Source: Planctomycetales bacterium (GTDB lineage Bacteria; Planctomycetota; Planctomycetia; Pirellulales; UBA7805). Taken from it: DNA of 5,036 nucleotides. The notes under the pieces were generated by a model. It worked only from the letters and a program-made list of their open reading frames with translations, did not search any database and had not been told where the DNA came from. The stretch spans positions 358 through 5,393 of the forward strand of contig WVZU01000172.1 of NCBI GenBank assembly GCA_011772275.1, given 5' to 3'. Each line of letters starts with the position of its first letter. The stretch's first letter is position 1. Of the stretch, positions 1-5,036 are shown piece by piece. The position numbers and the translations under genes are program-made.

Positions 1-527
1 GCCGGGCCGCGAACAGCTGTGCGGCCGGATTTGTTGGCCGGCGGCTTGGCGATCTTTCGATGCTCCTCCGATGCGTACTGGGGTGCCGTCAGTTCAATCC
101 AGCGATTCCAGTTCGCCCGGTCGACGCCAGCACCACCTGTGCCGTGATAGATTTTGCCTAATCCCAGCGTGCGATAGCCGTGAGCCCCCAAATGCTGGTT
201 CAAGGTCACCAGATGCGGATGCCGCTTCCGCCAGCCTGAGACATGAAAGGTCTGCTCGCCCGTTTTGGTCGGATATAGCCCTCCCATGATCGACAGCCGC
301 GACGCGCCACAGACCGCTTGTTGGCAATAGGCCCGATCAAACCGTAACCCGGATTCTGCCAGCCGATCCAGGTTCGGTGATTCCACCGCTGCACCATAGG
401 TCGCCAGTTCCGGCCGCAAATCGTCCACCGCAATGAACAAAATATGGGGGCGTTCCCTCGCAACCGCAAAAGAAGCGCATGCCAAAAACAATACCAACTC
501 GACCAGTAGTTTTGGCGAACCACTCAT
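1..527 (-). CDS. Iduronate-2-sulfatase-like S1 sulfatase, N-terminal part (cut by window edge)
   Basis: Translating the minus strand from the ATG at 527 gives 175 codons without a stop, running off the left edge. Residues 1-23 form a signal peptide: Lys6, a hydrophobic core from about 7 to 20, then an AVA-type cleavage site. The mature part opens with a sulfatase core strand ending in AVDDLRPEL, where Asp35-Asp36 are the expected calcium ligands. It continues with the YCQQAVCGASR segment, in which Cys73 is the residue that would become formylglycine and Arg77 the conserved arginine, and then GLGKIYH with Lys125 and His128. The QQAVC context and GKxxH spacing resemble human IDS and bacterial IDS-like enzymes. 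The protein should act outside the cytoplasm, removing sulfate esters from a polysaccharide. The signature is CxAxR rather than the commoner CxPxR, and the usual Thr-Gly that follows is Gly-Gly. An in-frame ATG at 599 would add 24 residues, but it would bury the signal peptide, so 527 is preferred. The remaining C-terminal two thirds lie outside the window. Family assignment is firm; substrate is inference. Confidence 0.9.
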   Translation of the reverse strand, partial: MSGSPKLLVELVLFLACASFAVARERPHILFIAVDDLRPELATYGAAVESPNLDRLAESGLRFDRAYCQQAVCGASRLSIMGGLYPTKTGEQTFHVSGWRKRHPHLVTLNQHLGAHGYRTLGLGKIYHGTGGAGVDRANWNRWIELTAPQYASEEHRKIAKPPANKSGRTAVRGP

Positions 528-760
528 GCAAGGGATAGGCCTTTTCTGCCCGAGCGCGTTACGGGCCCCGTCGATGGCTTGCACAATACGGTCGTTCATC
601 AGCGATGGTCCACGGGGTACATGCAATGTGACTGAAACAACGGTTTACGCGACCTGATCAGCATCATCGCCGGCAATTCGCCAAAGGAGGGCTGGTGGCA
701 GGATACCATTTTGGTAACCCCTTAGCCGATTGCAGCAACGGAGTTATCTCGCACCCCGAG
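528..760. other. Intergenic stretch upstream of the IDS-like sulfatase
   Basis: No convincing gene is seen here on either strand. The stretch holds the 5' side of the minus-strand sulfatase gene. A purine-rich AAAAGG on the minus strand lies about 10 bases before its ATG, which is a weak ribosome-binding site at an unusually long distance. A small perfect hairpin (TACCA, loop TTT, TGGTA) sits at 704-716. No clear promoter boxes could be picked out. Confidence 0.5.
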
Positions 761-850
761 CCTTTCCGGTTTCATGTCAGCAGCCCCGTGCTCTTCTGGC
801 TTCATACTGGTACCACCACGCCTTTCCGGTTTCATGCTAACAGCCCCGTG
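761..850. repeat. Degenerate 30-base direct repeats (three units)
   Basis: Bases 761-790 and 821-850 match in 27 of 30 positions. Both begin CCTTTCCGGTTTCATG and end CAGCCCCGTG. The 30 bases between them (791-820) are a third, more diverged unit sharing the CTGG-TTCAT core and matching at a little over half of positions. The units therefore tile exactly at 30-base spacing. The last one runs straight into the first stem-loop of the palindrome cluster, whose left arm uses its final CCCCGTG. Plus-strand open frames across this area are rich in repeat-derived residues and look spurious. Confidence 0.75.
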
Positions 851-866
851 CTTCAGCACGGGGTTG
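841..866. repeat. Stem-loop 1 of palindrome cluster (TTCA loop)
   Basis: CCCCGTGC at 844-851 pairs perfectly with GCACGGGG at 856-863 around a TTCA loop. Three more outer pairs, one of them G-T, extend the stem to 841-866. No T-run follows, so it is not a typical intrinsic terminator. It is one of a series of similar hairpins in this intergenic region. Confidence 0.8.
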
Positions 867-892
867 AGATCGCGTACAATACAATACGTTTC

Positions 893-912
893 GAGCCCCG
901 TTCACGGGGCTT
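893..912. repeat. Stem-loop 2 of palindrome cluster (TTCA loop)
   Basis: AGCCCCG at 894-900 pairs perfectly with CGGGGCT at 905-911 around the same TTCA loop as stem-loop 1, with one further G-T pair outside. Its centre lies 49 bases after that of stem-loop 1. A short GGCT-TT-AGCC palindrome follows at 923-932. Confidence 0.75.
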
Positions 913-978
913 CCCGTTGTCTGGCTTTAGCCTGGGATGACTCGCGGCGGAATAACACAAATTCCAGCAGCACCACGC

Positions 979-1010
979 GTGATCGCCAGGGCTGAAGCCG
1001 TAACGATCAC
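979..1010. repeat. Nested stem-loop of palindrome cluster
   Basis: GTGATCG at 979-985 pairs perfectly with CGATCAC at 1004-1010. Inside the loop a second small hairpin, GGCT-GA-AGCC at 990-999, forms, giving a stacked or cruciform-like shape. The inner module is almost the same as GGCT-TT-AGCC at 923-932. The structure abuts stem-loop 3 with no bases between them. Confidence 0.7.
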
Positions 1011-1030
1011 AAGGCCCGTAAACGGGCCTT
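1011..1030. repeat. Stem-loop 3 of palindrome cluster (TAAA loop)
   Basis: AAGGCCCG at 1011-1018 pairs with CGGGCCTT at 1023-1030 around a TAAA loop, a perfect eight-pair stem. It directly follows the nested stem-loop at 979-1010, so the two would stack as a double hairpin. Confidence 0.8.
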
Positions 1031-1055
1031 CTCGTTGAAGTGGTGGGCATCATCA

Positions 1056-1075
1056 CCCCGGCATAAATGCCGGGG
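1056..1075. repeat. Stem-loop 4 of palindrome cluster (TAAA loop)
   Basis: CCCCGGCA at 1056-1063 pairs with TGCCGGGG at 1068-1075 around a TAAA loop, again a perfect eight-pair stem. Its centre is 45 bases after that of stem-loop 3. It closes the palindrome cluster; the next 70 bases show no comparable structure. Confidence 0.8.
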
Positions 1076-1147
1076 CTAATACAAACCGAGGTCTCTTTCC
1101 CTCTCCTGCAATCGGGTAAAGTGTTACCAATTTTATTTCAGCCTAAC

Positions 1148-1228
1148 GGGGTCGGGAGTCTATTTCGCCACAAAAAAATCCTGCATCGATAGATAGTGGG
1201 ACGGGTGGCGAAAAAGACTCCCGACCCC
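1148..1228. repeat. Long inverted repeat, 24-base arms (REP/MITE-like)
   Basis: The left arm (1148-1171) begins GGGGTCGGGAGTC and ends CGCCAC. The right arm (1205-1228) is its reverse complement at 23 of 24 positions, the one exception being an A-A mismatch at 1162/1214. The 33-base loop between them is unremarkable. The arms resemble the GGGGTC-type repeats that occur many times in planctomycete genomes (from memory) and that elsewhere go with REP-associated transposases, but no transposase is present here. The element begins 30 bases beyond the stop codon of the SGSH-like sulfatase. In that gene's transcript it would fold into a very stable 3' hairpin, possibly limiting read-through or 3' decay. 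No U-run follows the stem on the minus strand, so it is not a textbook intrinsic terminator. Confidence 0.85.
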
Positions 1229-1253
1229 TTCCAGCCGGCGACCCCTTCCAGCC
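1222..1253. repeat. Doubled 15-mer CGACCCCTTCCAGCC
   Basis: The 15-mer occurs at 1222-1236 and again at 1239-1253, a 17-base period. The first copy overlaps the end of the right arm of the long inverted repeat, so the second copy looks like a partial duplication of the element's edge. It ends five bases before the stop codon of the sulfatase gene. Confidence 0.8.
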
Positions 1254-1257
1254 CGAT

Positions 1258-2676
1258 TTATTTGTTGGCAGTCTTTCTGTTTTTCCTCTGTTCACGGTGA
1301 GTTTGATGTGCCAGAGCATCCAATTCTGTTTGCTGACCCAGGTCACCCATGTTTTTCATCCAAGCCAGCAGCTGGGTCCGCAGCTCGGATTTGATTTGAG
1401 CGTGCTGGGGGCTGCCGGCAAGATTGTTCCACTCGAAGGGGTCGGTCGTGACATCGTAGAGCTCTTCGCCGGGACGTTCCTGGTACCTCCGCACCTTCTC
1501 GGCCGCATCGGAATCACCGCTGTTGGCCTTGGCTTGCCAGGACCGGAATGTCTTGGATTGCATGCAGATATTCGTGAACTGAACTTCCGGGGTGAAGTTC
1601 CACACGTACTTGAATTGGCGCGAACGAATTGAGCGGATGCCGAAGTGCTCTGAGCCGTTCAAGATACCGCGAGTCGTCATTTCTCCAAAAACGTATTTTT
1701 TATGTTCCTTTTTTTTGCCCAGCAGGACGGGCAACAGGCTCTTGCCGTCCAGAATCGGGGCCGGCTTGCCGCCGCCGGCCTGGATGAATGTCGGGAGTAC
1801 GTCGGTGTACTCGATCATGGCATGACTGACGGAACCGGGCTTGATCTGTCCCGGCCAGCGGGCGATGAAGGCCGACTGCAGGCCGGAGTCATAGCAGGTC
1901 CATTTCGCGAATGGAAAGCTGGATCCTTGTTCGCTAACCACGATCACCAGGGTGTTTTCCGCCAGGTTGTATTTATCAAGCAGCGACAACGCTTCACCAA
2001 CTTGCCCATCGAAGTAGGTAATTTCCGCCAAATACCGCGTCATCTGCTCTCTGGTCTCGAGCGTGTCTACGAAATTGGGTGGCAGTTTCAGTTTCGCAGC
2101 TTCATATCGTGAAGCATCTCCCTTGTCCCAGGGTCCGTGGGGTTCATTGGAGCAGAGGAAGAGGCAGAAGGGTGTCTGGTCTCTCTGGCATTCTTTGATG
2201 AACGGTTCGATCTTGTCAAATTCCGGATTCTGGTCTTTCCCCAGGTATTCAAAAGGAAACACCTCGTTTGGCCCGATATGCCTCTTCCCGCTGAGCGCCA
2301 CTCGGTAGCCCAGAGGCTTCAGGTAGTGCACAACGCTCTGCGTCCCTTCTTTAGCAAACGTGTGATTCGGGTAGGCGCCGCTCTTGACCGGATACAGACC
2401 GGTATAGAGGTTATGTCGCGTGGGAGAACACATAGACGCCGCTTGAAAACAGTGGGTGAACAGCATGCCTTCCGTGGCCAGCTTGTCGATGTTCGGCGTG
2501 TGTGCTTGACCGCCATAGCACCCGATATCATGAAAAGTGCAGTCATCCGCCATGATCAACAGCAGGTTCGGTTTCCTTTCCGGATCAGCGGCCCGGCACG
2601 CGTTGGGAAGAAGCAGTACGCCTAAGGCCGCACAACAGGCTGTCGCCATCAAGTGACGTCGATTCAGATTGTGCAT
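1258..2676 (-). CDS. Secreted S1 formylglycine sulfatase, N-sulfoglucosamine sulfohydrolase-like
   Basis: This 472-residue protein is complete and of normal size for the sulfatase family. The N-terminus (NRRHLMATACCAALGV) has a twin arginine followed by a hydrophobic stretch, compatible with Tat or Sec export, with likely cleavage near the AxA at about 28-30. Active-site elements in order are Asp44-Asp45 (calcium), C83-S-P-T-R87 with Cys83 as the formylglycine precursor followed by TG, Lys131 and His133 in SGKRH, His180 in EPHGPW, and Lys258 in AKWT. The second metal pair, usually Asp-Asn or Asp-His, reads Glu249-Gln250 in SEQG. I recall this variant from related bacterial enzymes, so it is probably functional. 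The GEELYDVTTDPFEWNNLA block near the C-terminus is typical of the family. The enzyme would hydrolyse sulfate esters or N-sulfate on a polysaccharide after the neighbouring hydrolase's action. It lies 269 bases downstream of that gene. The ATG is supported by an AAGGGA ribosome-binding site. The exact substrate cannot be told from sequence. Confidence 0.95.
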   Translation of the reverse strand: MHNLNRRHLMATACCAALGVLLLPNACRAADPERKPNLLLIMADDCTFHDIGCYGGQAHTPNIDKLATEGMLFTHCFQAASMCSPTRHNLYTGLYPVKSGAYPNHTFAKEGTQSVVHYLKPLGYRVALSGKRHIGPNEVFPFEYLGKDQNPEFDKIEPFIKECQRDQTPFCLFLCSNEPHGPWDKGDASRYEAAKLKLPPNFVDTLETREQMTRYLAEITYFDGQVGEALSLLDKYNLAENTLVIVVSEQGSSFPFAKWTCYDSGLQSAFIARWPGQIKPGSVSHAMIEYTDVLPTFIQAGGGKPAPILDGKSLLPVLLGKKKEHKKYVFGEMTTRGILNGSEHFGIRSIRSRQFKYVWNFTPEVQFTNICMQSKTFRSWQAKANSGDSDAAEKVRRYQERPGEELYDVTTDPFEWNNLAGSPQHAQIKSELRTQLLAWMKNMGDLGQQTELDALAHQTHREQRKNRKTANK

Positions 2677-2684
2677 CGATGCTG

Positions 2685-2690
2685 TCCCTT
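2685..2690 (-). promoter_or_regulatory. Ribosome-binding site of the SGSH-like sulfatase
   Basis: Read on the minus strand this is AAGGGA, ending eight bases before the ATG at 2676. It supports that start over the internal Met at residue 10. Confidence 0.6.
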
Positions 2691-2799
2691 TGATGGTGGA
2701 ACCTGGCGGACGGTTCCCACGGTTGTTCTTAGGCCAACGTTTCGTTTTCTGTCAATCTGCTGTCGAGCCAGGGCGGCGACGATTTGAGCCCTATCGAAG

Positions 2800-2854
2800 G
2801 CTAACTTTATCGGGTTGGTGGAACCCTAGCGTCTGACGCAAGCGTGCAAGGACG
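2800..2854 (+). ncRNA. Possible small structured RNA ahead of a plus-strand terminator
   Basis: GGGTT (2812-2816) pairs with AACCC (2822-2826). Outside it GCTA (2800-2803) pairs with TAGC (2827-2830) across an eight-base bulge. Next, GCGTC (2829-2833) can pair with GACGC at either 2835-2839 or 2851-2855, with a small ACGC-AA-GCGT hairpin inside. The terminator-like hairpin at 2855-2882 follows at once. Strand is assigned only from that terminator. A promoter could lie just upstream (TTGAGC at 2784, then TTATCG 17 bases on), but this match is weak. The stretch may instead be a dispersed palindromic repeat. Confidence 0.25.
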
Positions 2855-2882
2855 CCTGGACGGATCACCGTCAGGGTTTTTT
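2855..2882 (+). terminator. Intrinsic terminator-like hairpin with T6 tail
   Basis: CCTG-ACGG (2855-2863, with one bulged G) pairs with CCGTCAGG (2868-2875) around an ATCA loop. One G and six T residues follow (2877-2882). This is the layout of a rho-independent terminator on the plus strand, although all recognised genes here run on the minus strand. It would therefore end an antisense or small RNA transcript, or be chance. Confidence 0.45.
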
Positions 2883-2945
2883 CGATGCCCTTACGAAGGC
2901 TGGCAGCCGCCGCCGGGCGGATCCGGTTCGCAAACGGTACGGCTC

Positions 2946-4799
2946 TCATCCCCCTCCCGCCCCGCTCGCCGCCCGGATGAACTCGATTGTAGTAAACTTG
3001 TTCATGCGAGGTACGGTGACCGTCAACTTCCGACAACGGGGCCTTAACTTGCCTGTTTGGGTCCGCACCACGTCCACATCGGCACCGTTCTGCATGCTGA
3101 TATCCTTGGTCACCACACGCGCGTAGTACGGTTCGCACTTGGCGAACCCCTCGCCTCGAAAGTCCAAACGGGAAAACTCGTTATTGTAGTAAAAGCCGCG
3201 TTGAATCGTCGCGGGGATCGATACGGTCGCCGGGCACCTGCCGTTGGCGCCGCTGGCATAAACCAGCACCAGAAAACGATCGCGGGTCCGGTTGTAGGAA
3301 GATATGCGATACTTTTCCTTGCCGCGATATCCGGGCCCCCACACCGCAATGTCGTTACCCAGCTGGTCAGCCATGGCATGCCGAATCACCTCGTCGGGCC
3401 CGCCGGCAATCTGCGCGTACCACCGCCACACATAATAGTGCAAGTGATTCGGGTCGCTCGGATCGATGTAATCTTCGATCGTGAACACATTGCCTGGCGG
3501 ATCGTGGATGGTGAAATTGTCGTCGCCTCCGTGCACACGGATCTTTTGGGTCACCACGTCGGGCCCACCGTCGCTGGCGGGAATGACCATCTCCGGCTGC
3601 AAGGCTTTTACCCGACCGTTGTAGTCGCGGCGCTTGGTCAAACCCATCGCCCACTCGCTGGAGTTGTCCGACCAGGGAAGATTCATGGTGTTCAACCCAC
3701 GCTGGAAACACTGCCCCAGGATGGTCAACGTGCGACGGTAAGCATCCTGCTCGTTCCCGACCCCGTCCCCGTTCACGTCGATACCGTACCTGCCGTCGTC
3801 CCACGAGATCCACGATTCGGCAGCCAATATTTTTTTCCCCCGATAGCCCCGCGCATCGAGTTTGCGCCGCACCAGGTCGTAGCTGCCCCAGGTAGACGTG
3901 ACGTAGCGATCGTCAATCCCTCCGTAACCGTCCAGGTGGTCGGACACATTGATATTCAGAGCGTCGACCCGGTTCATCAGCGTCCGGTTGCCGATCAGCT
4001 GGTCGTAAAAATCATTGATTCCCAGGCCGCCTACCCCATCCAGGCCCGTCAAGGTGGGGCACATATGGCAAGGGGAACACCCCGAGGTGGAAATCACCAC
4101 CGGCTCGGCAGGGTCGGCGTCGTAAACGCGCCGTACCGCCTGAGCCCCCTTCATGAAAATTTCTGACATCAGGTAATCTATATCTCCATCCTGCATCAGA
4201 CTTTTCAAATTCGCCTCGTGATACAGCTGGTAGGAATGCACGCGTCCTTTGAAATGTCGAGCGATCCGGGTCACAAACTCCCCAAAGTGGTCCGGCTTGG
4301 GCTTCCACCCCCCCGATTGTCCGCTGACCGATGCCCAGCCGGGACAATGCAACAATACAAACTCGACTTTTAAACGAGCCGCCACACAAGCGTCCACGGC
4401 CGCTTCGATCGTTTGCAAAAGAGGCGAGGGGCGTTTTGTGTAGTCCCTATGAGCGGGCGTGGGTTCGATCCCCGGCCAGGATACCCAGAAGTGCACGTAA
4501 CTGCTGTCCTGGGTGAAGACAGGGCGAGTCGCATCGTAAGCGTTGTTTTTCGGACGCCCCACAAACGGCTGCCACCGGACACCAACCTGCATGTGATCCG
4601 TGGTCCAGGCGTAAGAGGCGGGACGCGAAACCGGCACAGCGGAAACTGCCGGCACCGACGCCGGGATGTCTTCAGCCAGCAGTGAGCACCCGCCCGCATA
4701 CCCGCCCGTCAACACCAGACCAACCGCCCAGGCCCACAACACCCGCAAACCGACTCTGCGATTTCCAGATACCCGCCACCGTTTACATTGGTCTCGCAT
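2946..4799 (-). CDS. Secreted glycoside hydrolase, GH-A-like (beta/alpha)8 barrel with C-terminal beta-domain
   Basis: The 617-residue protein has a basic N-terminus and a hydrophobic export segment at about 20-37, with likely cleavage either near Ala42 or at a weak lipobox before Cys38. Barrel landmarks follow. A WPGIEPT strand-end motif (about 108) is typical of GH-A enzymes. A KVEFVLLH strand starts at about 144. YQLYHEANL carries Glu195 as probable acid/base, and KILAAESW carries Glu328 as probable nucleophile. The two glutamates end barrel strands about 133 residues apart, as in retaining GH-A families. The feel is closest to GH39/GH5-like enzymes, but I cannot name the family. A DxNxDGxxNxxD calcium-loop signature (341-352) lies inside the barrel after the nucleophile, and a CxxCxxC triplet (Cys241, 244, 247) sits in a loop before it. 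Residues from about 410 to the end look like a beta-sandwich. A GTG directly before the ATG could add one residue. The ribosome-binding site is weak. It is the first gene of the co-oriented cluster, and its role is probably cutting the glycan that the sulfatases desulfate. Confidence 0.88.
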   Translation of the reverse strand: MRDQCKRWRVSGNRRVGLRVLWAWAVGLVLTGGYAGGCSLLAEDIPASVPAVSAVPVSRPASYAWTTDHMQVGVRWQPFVGRPKNNAYDATRPVFTQDSSYVHFWVSWPGIEPTPAHRDYTKRPSPLLQTIEAAVDACVAARLKVEFVLLHCPGWASVSGQSGGWKPKPDHFGEFVTRIARHFKGRVHSYQLYHEANLKSLMQDGDIDYLMSEIFMKGAQAVRRVYDADPAEPVVISTSGCSPCHMCPTLTGLDGVGGLGINDFYDQLIGNRTLMNRVDALNINVSDHLDGYGGIDDRYVTSTWGSYDLVRRKLDARGYRGKKILAAESWISWDDGRYGIDVNGDGVGNEQDAYRRTLTILGQCFQRGLNTMNLPWSDNSSEWAMGLTKRRDYNGRVKALQPEMVIPASDGGPDVVTQKIRVHGGDDNFTIHDPPGNVFTIEDYIDPSDPNHLHYYVWRWYAQIAGGPDEVIRHAMADQLGNDIAVWGPGYRGKEKYRISSYNRTRDRFLVLVYASGANGRCPATVSIPATIQRGFYYNNEFSRLDFRGEGFAKCEPYYARVVTKDISMQNGADVDVVRTQTGKLRPRCRKLTVTVPRMNKFTTIEFIRAASGAGGG

Positions 4800-4802
4800 C
4801 AC

Positions 4803-4963
4803 GAATTTCAGGCCTTCAGAGGAATCTGTGGGTCAGCAGCGAGTGACATCGTAAGGGAAGGGTCCATTGACGAGGAACATGCAGCGCGATGTCTGCCAGA
4901 AATGGATCGAGTTTTTTTGACGCAGCGAGCTGGTTGGGCCCGTAAAGAAAAGTGAAGCAGGCC
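4803..4963. other. Leader/upstream region of the hydrolase gene
   Basis: No gene is seen here. The region should contain the promoter of the minus-strand hydrolase, but no convincing -35/-10 pair can be picked out. A GAAGG lies about 14 bases before the ATG on the minus strand, too far for a strong ribosome-binding site. A run of seven T (4912-4918) has no strong hairpin before it, so it is not called a terminator. Confidence 0.4.
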
Positions 4964-5036
4964 GGTTCAGGGTATCCGAGTAAGGGTAGCGGTTAAGGGT
5001 AGCGGTTCAGGGTGGCGGTTCAGGGTGGCGGTTCAG
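4964..5036. repeat. 13-base tandem repeat (minisatellite), continuing past the window
   Basis: Units ending at the right edge are GGTTAAGGGTAGC (4991-5003), GGTTCAGGGTGGC (5004-5016), the same again (5017-5029), and the first seven bases of another (5030-5036). Before them are a diverged unit GAGTAAGGGTAGC (4978-4990) and a 14-base unit GGTTCAGGGTATCC (4964-4977). Units become more regular toward the right, which suggests the array's edge is here and its active, more uniform part lies beyond. A 13-base period shifts frame at every copy, so it is not coding. It sits about 165 bases upstream of the hydrolase start. Confidence 0.9.

Larger units (their letters stand above)
2677..2945. other. Intergenic region between hydrolase and sulfatase
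   Basis: No gene is supported here. The part next to the sulfatase holds its leader, including an imperfect hairpin at about 2695-2719 (GTGGAACC against GGTTCCCAC, one bulged base). The word TGGTGGAACC recurs at about 2816 inside the structured stretch at 2800-2882. Next to the hydrolase stop codon lies a GC-rich piece with two overlapping palindromes, GGCTGGCAGCC (2898-2908) and CCGCC-GCCG-GGCGG (2907-2920). These could slow or stop minus-strand transcription but lack a following U-run. Confidence 0.5.

Noticed and set aside
206..531. Minus-strand open frames of 64 and 105 codons
   Set aside because: They are other frames of the IDS-like sulfatase gene, whose own frame is open to the window edge and shows sulfatase motifs throughout.
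695..995. Plus-strand open frames of 73-81 codons over the repeat region
   Set aside because: Their residues come from the direct repeats and palindromes (recurring PFRFH-type words), there is no known domain, and two frames overlap over the same DNA.
1141..1269. Integron attC-like site starting with GCCTAAC
   Set aside because: GCCTAAC fits the RYYYAAC core, but no matching GTTRRRY core is found at the proper distance (GTTGGCA at 1263 fails at the last purine), and there is no integrase or gene cassette.
3057..4166. 369-codon plus-strand open frame
   Set aside because: It lies wholly inside the glycoside hydrolase gene on the other strand. The composition (His, Val, Pro and Arg rich) is that of a GC-rich antisense shadow, with no recognisable motif.
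4912..4918. Run of seven T as a terminator tail
   Set aside because: No stable hairpin precedes it on the plus strand; only a four-base GCAG/CTGC match is seen nearby.
4964..5036. CRISPR array or telomere repeat
   Set aside because: Units are 13 bases with no spacers between them, so not CRISPR. The unit is not a telomere repeat, and the context is bacterial coding DNA.

Overview
The window looks like chromosomal DNA of a marine-type planctomycete (Rhodopirellula/Pirellula-like). This is an inference from three things: secreted formylglycine sulfatases encoded close together, a secreted (beta/alpha)8-barrel glycosidase of the same polysaccharide-degrading flavour, and intergenic spaces full of short GC-rich palindromes of the kind that litter planctomycete genomes. 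No rRNA, tRNA, CRISPR array, transposase or phage gene is visible.

Layout: all three recognisable genes lie on the minus strand, so they are read from right to left. A secreted glycoside hydrolase (2946-4799) is followed by an SGSH-like S1 sulfatase (1258-2676) and then by the first 175 codons of an iduronate-2-sulfatase-like S1 sulfatase (527 down to 1, cut by the window edge). The spacers are 269 and 730 bases, so this is a co-oriented cluster rather than a tightly packed operon. Each gene may have its own promoter.

The non-coding parts carry most of the unusual structure. Between the two sulfatases are degenerate 30-base direct repeats (761-850), five stem-loops with four-base TTCA or TAAA loops or a nested hairpin (841-1075), a long 24-base-arm inverted repeat (1148-1228), and a doubled 15-mer right against the end of the sulfatase gene. 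Between the second sulfatase and the hydrolase is a structured stretch ending in what reads as a plus-strand intrinsic terminator (2800-2882), although no plus-strand gene ends there. Upstream of the hydrolase, a 13-base tandem repeat starts at about 4964 and runs out of the window.

How the genes may work together (inference): the exported hydrolase would cut a sulfated polysaccharide while the two exported sulfatases remove ester or N-linked sulfate. The pairing of an iduronate-2-sulfatase-like enzyme, an SGSH-like sulfatase and a barrel with a GH39-like feel (the family of alpha-L-iduronidase) suggests a uronic-acid-rich sulfated glycan such as a glycosaminoglycan or an algal ulvan-type polymer. 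The real substrate cannot be read from the sequence. I see no clearly new biological system. The repeat and palindrome elements and the possible plus-strand RNA are the parts most worth checking.
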